Shown here piece after piece: positions 23,282 to 30,565 of a stretch of DNA of 33,401 nucleotides. Position 1 is the stretch's first letter. Each line of letters begins with the position of its first letter. Both the position numbers and the translations under genes were made by a program. Below the pieces are notes generated by a model that had not been told where the DNA came from, searched no databases, and worked only from the letters and a program-made list of their open reading frames with translations. The stretch comes from GCA-2746795 sp046496595 (GTDB lineage: Bacteria > Chloroflexota > Anaerolineae > Promineifilales > Promineifilaceae), in contig JAWOGU010000171.1 of the NCBI GenBank assembly GCA_046496595.1, positions 1 through 33,401 of the forward strand, written 5' to 3'.

Positions 23282-23857
23282 TTACCGCGGACAGCCATAG
23301 AGCCACCAATACTTTTCTACGGGATACGCCTCAGCCCAAACCGGATCAAGAACAAATTCGCCAGACTGCCATTTACCTTCCAGGTGTTTATCTATTTGCG
23401 CAATATCTTGGGCAAGGCGGGTGTTTAATTGGTACGGTCGTTGAGACAGCTTATTCATCAAGGCAGTAATCACGATGCGCGTGTCTACCACATTGGCATA
23501 ATATTCCCGCTTGGTAGATGCTTTGCTGGCGTCACGCAAATAAGAAGTCCATTCGCGTAAACGAGCGTGCAGTTCATCATGCGCGCGCCCTTCAAAACGC
23601 ACCACCTGGACACCAATGACGGCCTCGAAGTTCTCAACCGCTTTATCTAGACGCCCCTCGTCCGCCAGAATGAGCTGCCGGCGCAGTAGTTGCAGCCGTT
23701 CTTGACGCATCAAACAGCCGCCCAAAGTTAATTTGGGCATCCCATCTTGATGCATGGGCCAATATGTGGCATCACTGGCGAGATAAGCCGCCAGTTGGGC
23801 AATCATGGCTTCCAAAATTTTTAAATCTTGGGCTAGAATCTCGTTTGTTTCACTCAC
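23282..23857 (-). CDS. Conserved hypothetical protein, paralogue A
   Basis: A 191-residue soluble protein with no family that I recognise. It looks mostly helical, with an initial coiled or amphipathic segment (LAQDLKILEAMIAQLAAYL), then LTLGGCLMRQERL, a long helix ending VVRFEGRAHDELHARLREW, and a C-terminal YWWLYGCPR. I chose the GTG at 23857 because a strong AAGGGGG site precedes it and the length then equals the neighbour's exactly. Its twin lies 276 nt upstream in the same direction. Identity is about 40% by eye. The gene has no palindrome copy, whereas the twin has two. Confidence 0.75.
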   Translation of the reverse strand: MSETNEILAQDLKILEAMIAQLAAYLASDATYWPMHQDGMPKLTLGGCLMRQERLQLLRRQLILADEGRLDKAVENFEAVIGVQVVRFEGRAHDELHARLREWTSYLRDASKASTKREYYANVVDTRIVITALMNKLSQRPYQLNTRLAQDIAQIDKHLEGKWQSGEFVLDPVWAEAYPVEKYWWLYGCPR

Positions 23858-24004
23858 CGTTAACCCCCTTTTTCGCAGCCATACGCCCCACAAAAATTGT
23901 AAATGCTAAACCCGGCCCGTGCTGCGCGTTTTACGGGAAGCAGGTTTTATTATTTACATGATACCGATTTCTGAATGACGGCGTCAAGCCTGTCTTCCTT
24001 TACG

Positions 24005-24115
24005 AGTGCGGTTAAAAGTTGTGTATGAGACTACAAAAGTCTCCTCGAGCATGGCGCTGGCTGCCATTGGCTAGACTTTTGTAGTCTGCTTGGTTACACA
24101 AAAACTAACCGCACC
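24005..24115. repeat. MITE-like hairpin between the two paralogues
   Basis: Arms AGACTACAAAAGTCT (24028-24042) and AGACTTTTGTAGTCT (24073-24087) are perfect complements with a 30-nt loop. Outer arms GTGCGGTTA... and ...TAACCGCAC extend the imperfect symmetry to about 24005-24115. It shares AGACTTTTG and TGCCATTGG with the 4.1 kb spacer. No ORF lies within, consistent with a non-autonomous element or structured RNA. Confidence 0.68.
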
Positions 24116-24133
24116 CTACCCACTGGCAACTGA

Positions 24134-24709
24134 TTATTCCGGATGCCCATATAACCACCAGAATTCATCGGACGGATAGGCAGGCTGCCAGGGTTCCGGC
24201 CAGATGAAGGGGCCGGATATCCAGCGCTGACGGAGGTTTCCATCCAGGGTGCCCACTCGTCCGGGAACGCGGGCATTGAGTTGGTAAGGGGGCATTTGTA
24301 GTTTATTGACTAAGGCGGTGATCATGGCGCGCGGCTCAACGGCCGTTCCGTAATTGACGCCGGTGATTTGTCTGGTGCGTAGATCGTGGAGGTAGGCTTC
24401 AAACTGGCGGATGCGGGCGTCAATTTCGGTGTGGGCTTTGGCTTCAAAGCGCACGATTTTGTCTGCCATGGCGGTATTAAACTGGATAACGGCCGTTTCC
24501 ATTTCCCCCCGCTGGGCTTCAGCCAGCAGATCAAAAAGGTTCAGCAGCCGGTACTGACGCATCAAATAGCCGCCCAACGTCAGCATCGGCAGCCCGCCGA
24601 CACTCATCTTCCAAAAAAGAATATCGCTCTTCAGATAGGCATCCATTTCAGCCGCCATCGCCGTTAGGATTTGCACATCTTGCTCTAATTTTGCCTGGCT
24701 TTGTGTCAT
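24134..24709 (-). CDS. Conserved hypothetical protein, paralogue B
   Basis: A 191-residue protein, the same length as paralogue A and aligning with it end to end without gaps. Shared blocks include LTLGGYLMRQYRL, KIVRFEAKAH, MITALVNKL, PYQLNARV and FWWLYGHPE. Two exact palindrome copies encode TAV where paralogue A has NVV and KAV, so the motif arose there by substitution and not by insertion. No catalytic signature is seen. A role as a structural or adaptor protein is possible but unsupported. Confidence 0.75.
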   Translation of the reverse strand: MTQSQAKLEQDVQILTAMAAEMDAYLKSDILFWKMSVGGLPMLTLGGYLMRQYRLLNLFDLLAEAQRGEMETAVIQFNTAMADKIVRFEAKAHTEIDARIRQFEAYLHDLRTRQITGVNYGTAVEPRAMITALVNKLQMPPYQLNARVPGRVGTLDGNLRQRWISGPFIWPEPWQPAYPSDEFWWLYGHPE

Positions 24710-24727
24710 GGTGAACTCCCTAAAATG

Positions 24728-24817
24728 CCGTAACCGGAGGTCCGTAATCGGTAATCCGAAGGGCGCTGTCTCTGGTGGATGCCATCGGAAAACGGGTTAC
24801 GGACTTCGGGTTACGGA
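24728..24817. repeat. Imperfect hairpin of the TCCGTAATCCG family
   Basis: Arms of about 33 nt (left CCGTAACCGGAGGTCCGTAA, right TTACGGACTTCGGGTTACGG, each cut to 20) pair with several mismatches around a loop of about 25 nt. They are related to the palindrome at 10581-10620. Together with the next element they fill the gene-free stretch 24710-25090. Confidence 0.65.
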
Positions 24818-24840
24818 GTATTATAGATTGTCAGAAAAAC

Positions 24841-24918
24841 ATTTTGGCTGGTAGGGGCGACCCTTGTGGTCGCCCTCTGGTAGATGGACGGGCACAAGGC
24901 CCGCCCCTACCCAAAATC
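24841..24918. repeat. Dispersed GTAGGGGCGACC / GGCCCGCCCCTAC inverted repeat
   Basis: The ends GTAGGGGCG (24851) and CGCCCCTAC (24910) are complementary, with the outer flanks ATTTTGG and CCAAAAT also matching. An inner GGGCGACC-GGTCGCCC hairpin lies at the left half. This type recurs in many bacterial phyla between genes. No coding potential is seen in 24919-25090. Confidence 0.72.
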
Positions 24919-25090
24919 ATTATCTGAACGTCTATAGGGTATAACGCTAAGGATGGGGTCTCGCGCTGCTTTTTCCTCTCAATCCTCCGCTCATCTTCTT
25001 GCTTAAGTTTCTTAACGGGCAAACCCGGTTGCAAACATGAGGTATAATAAGGCACGCTGCTCATTTGAGCAAAGCGTAAGGGAATGCCCT

Positions 25091-25390
25091 ATGTCCGCAG
25101 TGAGACGCGCTGCCATTCACAAACTAGCCGCTGCCGCCTACGAAATGGAACTGGATACCATGACCGGCGTGCTCTCTCAAGATGAAAACGGCCGTTGGCT
25201 CATCGGCAGCCACGACCTGCAAACCTGGCTCACGCTGCACCAAAACGAAGAAATCGTGGTCGTGCTTGGCTCCCTGTCCGACGAACGCCCCGTACAAACA
25301 CGCACCTGCCGCACCTGCGGGCGCGATTATACAGAAATGGAATGTCCTTACTGCCGGGCAAACCGCATTCGCCTGCGCGGTCATGCCTGA
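25091..25390 (+). CDS. Small zinc-ribbon protein of unknown function
   Basis: A 99-residue protein. The N-terminal 65 residues form a small alpha/beta domain (VRRAAIHKLAAAAYEMELDTMTG...), and the C-terminus has a zinc ribbon CRTCG...CPYC with Cys73, 76, 84 and 87. The ATG at 25091 was preferred over the upstream Met because the extra 18 residues look like leader sequence. A palindrome copy encodes Asn-Gly-Arg in the first domain. It precedes another zinc-ribbon gene by 49 nt in the same direction. No function is assigned. Confidence 0.68.
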   Translation: MSAVRRAAIHKLAAAAYEMELDTMTGVLSQDENGRWLIGSHDLQTWLTLHQNEEIVVVLGSLSDERPVQTRTCRTCGRDYTEMECPYCRANRIRLRGHA

Positions 25391-25439
25391 TCCGGTAAAA
25401 TCCCCCTAAAAACAAACGACCTATTTGAAGAGAACTCCC

Positions 25440-26372
25440 ATGAAGAAAACAATGCCAAAACTGCTTATCATCATCCTGTTCAATTTGCTCGTCGTGGCAA
25501 AAGTGTACGCCCAGCTTCCCGCTGCCAGCCTTGAAACCTTAATCATCGACCTCTGGCCTGATTATGACCAACCGGCGGTGCTGGTGCTGCTCACAGGTAC
25601 CCTGCCAGCCGACACCCCACTGCCCGCTGTCGTCACCATCCCTGTACCCAATGAGGCCCAAATCCACGCTGTTGCCCGGATTACCGGTGACAACCGCATG
25701 GTGGACGACATTGAATACACCACCGGTGATAATTCCCTGACCTTTACCACACCAGACCCAAGTTTCCGGGTGGAATATTACGTCCCTTATCAAAGTATTG
25801 GCAGCATCCATTCCTATTCCTTCGACTGGCTGGCCGACATTCGGGTAGAAGAAGTGTTAGCCGCCGTGCAGCAGCCCACCGGCGCCTCCAACATATCTGT
25901 CACGCCCGATACGGCTGTTGCCGTGCCCCGCAATGCAGACGGTTTCACCTACTACGCTTTGCCGGCGCAAGCCATTCCGGCCGGAGAACTGTACACAATC
26001 GGTTTTACCTATGAGATGGTTTCCCCACCGCAGCTTTCCATTGACAATTTACCGGCCCCGCCGGCGGCAGTAGTGGGCACACCGTCTGCTTCCCCAGCTT
26101 CCGGTTCTACGATCCTGAGCGACATTGACTGGCGGTTGGTTTTGGGTGTTCTTGGCATCGTGATCATGGCGGTGGTTGTGACCTGGATCATTGCCACCCG
26201 GCAAACCGCAGCCAGACAAGAAGTGCGCAAACCACGTCCCAAACGCGCCCAGGCCACTGCCAAGACAAAAAGCAGCACAGGCACAGCCCCGGCCCGGTTT
26301 TGCCGCGAATGCGGGAATGGGCTGAACCCTGGAGATAAGTTCTGCCGGAAATGTGGAACGGCCGTTAAATAA
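25440..26372 (+). CDS. Membrane-anchored protein with C-terminal zinc ribbon
   Basis: A 310-residue protein. The ATG at 25440 is preferred to a TTG 15 nt upstream. A signal peptide (about 1-24) is followed by an extracytoplasmic beta-rich domain (about 25-210), a single transmembrane helix (about 232-252, LVLGVLGIVIMAVVVTWII), a basic linker and a cytoplasmic zinc ribbon FCREC...FCRKC. Proteins of this layout often act in envelope sensing, but the family is not recognised. The extreme C-terminus, TAVK and stop, is encoded by a palindrome copy at 26357. A bidirectional terminator lies downstream. Confidence 0.8.
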   Translation: MKKTMPKLLIIILFNLLVVAKVYAQLPAASLETLIIDLWPDYDQPAVLVLLTGTLPADTPLPAVVTIPVPNEAQIHAVARITGDNRMVDDIEYTTGDNSLTFTTPDPSFRVEYYVPYQSIGSIHSYSFDWLADIRVEEVLAAVQQPTGASNISVTPDTAVAVPRNADGFTYYALPAQAIPAGELYTIGFTYEMVSPPQLSIDNLPAPPAAVVGTPSASPASGSTILSDIDWRLVLGVLGIVIMAVVVTWIIATRQTAARQEVRKPRPKRAQATAKTKSSTGTAPARFCRECGNGLNPGDKFCRKCGTAVK

Positions 26373-26504
26373 CCGTTCAAAATATCATTCCAAAGATGTC
26401 AGGGCGAAGTTGGTTTCGGCAAGCTCAACCAACGGCTTCTGGTTGAAACCAATACTCACCTCGTTTTCCTCGAAATATTGAAAAGCAACCTCCTCGCTTA
26501 TAAA

Positions 26505-26530
26505 AAAAGCCCGGCTTTTGCCGGGCTTTT
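26505..26530. terminator. Bidirectional Rho-independent terminator
   Basis: An 11-bp stem (AAAAGCCCGGC / GCCGGGCTTTT) with a TTTT loop has an A-tract on the left and a T-tract on the right. It separates the plus-strand zinc-ribbon gene from the minus-strand cytochrome operon and can serve both. A GGTTTCGGCAAGCTCAACC-type repeat lies just left (26409-26450). Confidence 0.88.
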
Positions 26531-26543
26531 CAATACCACTCAC

Positions 26544-26644
26544 GTATCTTCTCGAAATTTCTTGGGCAACGAGGCCTGAGCTTGTCGAAGGCCGTTGGTT
26601 TCGACAGGCTCAACCAACTCCGCCGAGATTTATTGAGAAGATAC
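26544..26644. repeat. 101-bp element with terminal inverted repeats
   Basis: Ends GTATCTTCTC (26544-26553) and GAGAAGATAC (26635-26644) are perfect 10-nt complements. Inside is a nested GAGCTTGTCGAA...TTCGACAGGCTC hairpin like that at 667-748. It lies 9 nt before the cytochrome c stop. This may be a MITE-like carrier of the common hairpin unit. Confidence 0.68.
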
Positions 26645-26653
26645 TTCTAAAAC

Positions 26654-27502
26654 TTATTCCCCAAATAAATATGCCAGAATATTCGCCATATCTTGCGGGC
26701 TGGCTGCCATACGTTCCGGGAAGTTCGCATTCATAGCGCTGGGTGGGCCGGTACAAGCCGCATTCGGACAATCCGGTGCAATGTAATCACTGGGATACAA
26801 GATCGAGTGATACACATATTGCTCGGCCGTCTGCCCTTCAACCCTGGTTGCCCCTACTTCGGCAATATTGGACAAATCCGGACCAACAGCCGCAGCGATC
26901 CCTTCATCAGGAATACCGTGACAGCCAGAGCAGCCATACGTTACATACTGTTCCTTACCCAACGCCGCATCCCCATCAGGAAACTCAGCCAGATAATCAG
27001 CCACGTTCTCCGCCCAATCAAACGTAATAACCTCGCCGCTGCACAACTCTTCCGTTTCCCAGTTCAAGACAAAATTAGACACATTCCGCACCTGATCCGG
27101 GCGCATGGGTCCGCCAAATTGCTCAGCCCATGTCGGCATTTGCGTGCCCGCCCGCCCTGAGGCAACGGCGCTCTGGATAAATGCTGCTTTAGGGCCTTGC
27201 CAATTCATGGCTTCCATCCGCGGTGATCTATCTCCACACAACAGCATCATATTATTGAGCTGCAAACCAATACAGCCAATTTGTTCACCTGTGCCGGGAT
27301 CATAACATTCTTCCGACAGGCCATCGACGCCATGACAGTTGGCGCAGTTTTGCTCATACAAATGAGCGCCTGTTTCAATAGAGCGGCCGAGTTCTGCATC
27401 CACGAACCGTTCCAAACGAGCCGGTTCGCGCAGCGCCACATATCCAAAAATGATCATCATGAGCATAAATGCAATCGTGCCAATGGTTACTTTAACTTGC
27501 AT
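26654..27502 (-). CDS. Membrane-anchored dihaem cytochrome c of the quinol oxidoreductase
   Basis: A 282-residue protein. One N-terminal transmembrane anchor (about 5-24) is followed by two cytochrome c domains. The haem sites are CANCH (Cys53, Cys56, His57) and CSGCH near residues 190-194. It is the last gene of a Rieske-cytochrome b-cytochrome c operon (57 nt after cytochrome b) and most likely replaces cytochrome c1 or f as electron acceptor from the Rieske protein. Extra cysteines near 66-90 (EECYD, GCIG, LLCGD) may form disulfides in the oxidising outer space. No palindrome copy is present. Confidence 0.93.
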   Translation of the reverse strand: MQVKVTIGTIAFMLMMIIFGYVALREPARLERFVDAELGRSIETGAHLYEQNCANCHGVDGLSEECYDPGTGEQIGCIGLQLNNMMLLCGDRSPRMEAMNWQGPKAAFIQSAVASGRAGTQMPTWAEQFGGPMRPDQVRNVSNFVLNWETEELCSGEVITFDWAENVADYLAEFPDGDAALGKEQYVTYGCSGCHGIPDEGIAAAVGPDLSNIAEVGATRVEGQTAEQYVYHSILYPSDYIAPDCPNAACTGPPSAMNANFPERMAASPQDMANILAYLFGE

Positions 27503-27559
27503 AGACGTCTATCCCTTTGCTCCGCAAATCAAACCTCAGTCACACCATCGCTAATGGTT

Positions 27560-29215
27560 TTAGCATGACTTATTGATGTAGGTGCATTCTTCCTCATAAT
27601 TAGAATCTTCATGGCGGAACCCGATCCAATCGAGGAAGTAAAGGTATTCATCGGTATTCTCCGGATTCAATGACTCAATGTGGATAATGATTTCAAAGAG
27701 ACCTGCCTGATACGGCTCAATCGTTAACGTCGCATAGGGATCAGGCATCCTGTTATCCCCTTCCTCACAAGCCGGTAAAACAATACCGCCAATGGTCGTA
27801 CCCGGATAGAGCGTGCAACTGTGCCGCGCCATCTGCTCCGCAAAACCCTCTAGCGCATAAGTCAGGTGCGGATTGTCCGCGATTACCTCACCTGGCAAAT
27901 ATTCGCCGGGCCACAAATAATCGGGCGGCACACCCAGAAGCCGGCTAACTCCTTCTTCCGGTAAAATTTTTGAAGCCACTTCTATATCCGGTGAAGATTC
28001 CACGGCATATTCCGGGCTTCCCATCCAGTTAGACACCAACATAAAAGCAATGAAGAGCATGGCTACACTTAAGCCTACACGGCGATCGGCGTATCGGCGG
28101 CTTTTCCCCACTTCAAAATAGGGCATGACAATAAAAGCCACCATCAACAGGGGAATAAAACCAACCACCAGAGTCTTGGGAGCCAGTTTCAACCAACCCT
28201 GTGACCAGGAAAGATACCAGGGAGCCACCACATGCAGCGGCGTCACCACCGGATCGGCATGGTGCTCTAGCGGCGCATCCCAGAACCACAGAGCGCCCGC
28301 TACCAGGAAGAGTGAAATCAGCGCCGTCCACATTAATTCGCTGGACATAATGTCGGGGATGAAATAGGTACGTTCGTTCTTCGGCACCCGTTTGGCGGTG
28401 TCGTCGCCAATTTCTTCACGGCCGGGCGGCAAAGAGAAGCCGTGGAGGACCACTTTGTAATAATGCACAAAGAAGAAAATGCCGAGCAAGAGCGGCATTA
28501 ACAAGACATGCAGCAAATACCAGCGCAGCAAACCACCATCGCCAAGCGAAGGACCACCTTGTAAAATCAGCAGAATATTTTCATTGACGACAGGTGGCGC
28601 CGGAGCCGATTCAGCGCCGCTCAAAAACACAGTCAAAGCCCAGTAAGCCAACTGATCCCAGGGCAGTAAATAACCGCTAAAGCTGAGCATCAGGGTTAAA
28701 ACTAGCAAAATCATGCCGGTTACCCAGGTAAACTGCCGCGGTTTCTTGTAACTGCCGGTGATAAAGGTGCGCAGCATATGAAGCGCCACCACTAGCACCA
28801 TCACCTCTGCGCCTAAACGATGCATATTGCGCATAAGCTGGCCCAGAGGCACGTTGCTCAAGATATTCCACATGTTGCCGTAGGCAATCAAGGGGCTGGG
28901 CGTATAAAAAATCATCAGGAAAATACCGGTGATGGTTTCCCAGACGAATATGAAGGTGGACAGCCAGCCCAGATGGAAGGTGGGGTATACCCGAGTGATT
29001 TCGTTGTGATAAAAACTGGGGCGGATATGCAGCCAGAAGCCATCGGCATGAGGGCGTAAGCGAGGATTAGGGCGGCGTGGTTCATCACCGCGCAAAGCGG
29101 ACCGGATGTCGTTGACGTTCATCCCGGCGGTGATGCGTTCCACAACTTCATCGCTCTTGGCAATGACAGCTTGTTTGACGCCCATTTCTTTAATTTGGTC
29201 AACAAAGGTGGTCAT
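27560..29215 (-). CDS. Cytochrome b (b6-type, fused to subunit IV) with long C-terminal tail
   Basis: A 551-residue membrane protein with about eight helices. Haem ligands are His132/His146 (14 apart) and His236/His251 (15 apart). The 15 spacing in the fourth helix marks the b6 lineage, yet the b6 and subunit IV parts are one chain. The Qo-site motif is APWY at 331-334, where most homologues have PEWY, so the conserved Glu is missing. About 120 residues follow the last helix (from about 430), a soluble extension with several cysteines. AAGGAG precedes the ATG. It oxidises quinol and drives proton transfer together with the Rieske and cytochrome c subunits. Confidence 0.93.
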   Translation of the reverse strand: MTTFVDQIKEMGVKQAVIAKSDEVVERITAGMNVNDIRSALRGDEPRRPNPRLRPHADGFWLHIRPSFYHNEITRVYPTFHLGWLSTFIFVWETITGIFLMIFYTPSPLIAYGNMWNILSNVPLGQLMRNMHRLGAEVMVLVVALHMLRTFITGSYKKPRQFTWVTGMILLVLTLMLSFSGYLLPWDQLAYWALTVFLSGAESAPAPPVVNENILLILQGGPSLGDGGLLRWYLLHVLLMPLLLGIFFFVHYYKVVLHGFSLPPGREEIGDDTAKRVPKNERTYFIPDIMSSELMWTALISLFLVAGALWFWDAPLEHHADPVVTPLHVVAPWYLSWSQGWLKLAPKTLVVGFIPLLMVAFIVMPYFEVGKSRRYADRRVGLSVAMLFIAFMLVSNWMGSPEYAVESSPDIEVASKILPEEGVSRLLGVPPDYLWPGEYLPGEVIADNPHLTYALEGFAEQMARHSCTLYPGTTIGGIVLPACEEGDNRMPDPYATLTIEPYQAGLFEIIIHIESLNPENTDEYLYFLDWIGFRHEDSNYEEECTYINKSC

Positions 29216-29259
29216 TCTCTAACTCCTTCTCCGACTTTCAGTTCAGTGACCCCAAAAGT

Positions 29260-29285
29260 CCCTCGGACGAGATGCGCACCGAGGG
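29260..29285. promoter_or_regulatory. Intercistronic hairpin between Rieske and cytochrome b genes
   Basis: CCCTCGG (29260-29266) and CCGAGGG (29279-29285) are perfect complements with a 12-nt loop, straddling the gap after the Rieske gene. It may stabilise or process the operon transcript. It has no T-tract and is not a terminator. Confidence 0.5.
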
Positions 29286-29299
29286 GCCAGACGGATTTC

Positions 29300-29959
29300 C
29301 TAAGGGATTTGATCGGCAAAATTGCTCAACAAGGCTTGTGCATTGCCTTGTTTTCTGTCTCCCGTATCAACAATGATAGAGGCGGTTCCAGGAGGCAGCA
29401 CGACTGCCGCATAAGGGTTTGAATCCACTTCACCAACATCCGCTGATTCAGCCAAAACCGTCGTTTTATCTTCTGCCATCGCATAAAGTTTAAAGCGATC
29501 CAGGTTTCGTGGTGCAGGGTCTTCGATGCGGCGTCCATCCAGGCGGTATTTGGAGCCGTGGCAGGGGCATTCAAAACGGTTGTTGGAATCTGTCCAGGAA
29601 AAGATACAGCCCAGGTGTGTGCACACTTTATAGATGGCAGCGATGCCTACGATTTGCTCTGGATCGCCTGACACCTTATACATCAACTGATTGGGCTGAG
29701 TGGTATCGAGATTGACTAACCAGAAACGGCCGTCGGGGAAATTCCGGGGGTCACTATTAGGTTCTGGTACCTGATCCAATGTTACGGGGAAAGGTCCACC
29801 AAACTCACCTTCACGGAATTTTGGGATTAAAAACCAGACCATCAGGCCCGCAGCTTCTACGGTTAAAAGGGCTATTGAGGCGCCCCAAATATAATACAAG
29901 AATTCTCGCCTTGTAATTCCGTTACCGGAAACACCGGCATCAACTGCTACATTGGCCAT
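29300..29959 (-). CDS. Rieske iron-sulfur protein
   Basis: A 219-residue protein. A twin-Arg-like TRREF leads into one transmembrane anchor (about 22-46). The 2Fe-2S ligands are Cys113/His115 (with Cys118) in CTHLGC and Cys131/His134 (with Cys133) in CPCHGS, as in respiratory Rieske proteins. It takes one electron from quinol at the Qo site and passes it to the cytochrome c subunit. AGGAGA precedes the ATG. It is the first gene of the operon and is followed by cytochrome b after 84 nt. A near-palindrome (AACGGCCGTC) falls in the gene. Confidence 0.95.
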   Translation of the reverse strand: MANVAVDAGVSGNGITRREFLYYIWGASIALLTVEAAGLMVWFLIPKFREGEFGGPFPVTLDQVPEPNSDPRNFPDGRFWLVNLDTTQPNQLMYKVSGDPEQIVGIAAIYKVCTHLGCIFSWTDSNNRFECPCHGSKYRLDGRRIEDPAPRNLDRFKLYAMAEDKTTVLAESADVGEVDSNPYAAVVLPPGTASIIVDTGDRKQGNAQALLSNFADQIP

Positions 29960-30341
29960 AAGGCTATTCTCCTGCTTTCTAAAATTGAATTCTCTTCAGT
30001 TCTGAGGAAAAACCGTCTTACACGATAGTCCATGTTTGCTGACGGTACCGTTTGACGGCCTACGTCTGTGAGCAAGCTGTTGTGTGCTTTTTGTCACAAG
30101 CGCGGATTATAACAGAATGTCAAAGGTGATCAAGCGTTTCTGATCGTGCCCTGCAAAATAGACCAATTTAGTCTATTATCTATTTTACTCGAAAAAAGAT
30201 CCAATTCTCAATAAATCATGTCACACTGAATCATTTAGATAAATCGAGAATTCTCCATCCTACACGGAATGGCGTGAACCCCGACATATCGCAAAAAGTT
30301 AGTATTGACTGCATAAAAAAGGGGGAAAACAATCTGCTGTG
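29960..30341 (-). promoter_or_regulatory. Upstream region of the cytochrome operon: promoter and dyad
   Basis: On the minus strand TTGATC (30133-30128), 16 nt, then TATAAT (30111-30106) is a likely promoter, giving a leader of about 140 nt. A perfect dyad AATAGAC-N7-GTCTATT lies at 30157-30177, centred about 68 bp upstream of the predicted start, a usual place for a class I activator. The rest of this gene-free stretch (30178-30341) is AT-rich, and I see nothing else in it. Confidence 0.6.
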
Positions 30342-30415
<74 letters not shown>

Positions 30416-30565
30416 TAAGCGAATGGGATTATAACTGTACTGTTTCAAAGAAGCCAACCTGACTTTTATCAATCAGCAATTCTAGTTATGGTAGGGGCGG
30501 TATGGTGCGGTCAGGTGTTAGCCACAGCGGATGGTATCTTCTCCGCGCCGCCTCGCCCTTTTGGC

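Larger units (their letters stand above)
210..26366. repeat. Highly iterated palindrome AACGGCCGTT (29 exact copies)
   Basis: Exact copies begin at 210, 2034, 3620, 4571, 7499, 7658, 9483, 10706, 10931, 10964, 11443, 12039, 15231, 15599, 16628, 17108, 18080, 18428, 18867, 18965, 19147, 20485, 20812, 21559, 22685, 24338, 24488, 25187 and 26357. One-mismatch copies occur near 4611, 4764, 6482, 9057, 9614, 11635, 15381, 20182, 29725 and 32489. Symmetry often extends outward, as in GGAAACGGCCGTTTCC at 16625-16640. Most copies lie in coding regions in any of the three frames. At roughly 58% GC (an estimate) about 0.04 copies would be expected. The behaviour resembles cyanobacterial HIP1, but the sequence differs. 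The listing is by eye and could miss a copy. Confidence 0.95.
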
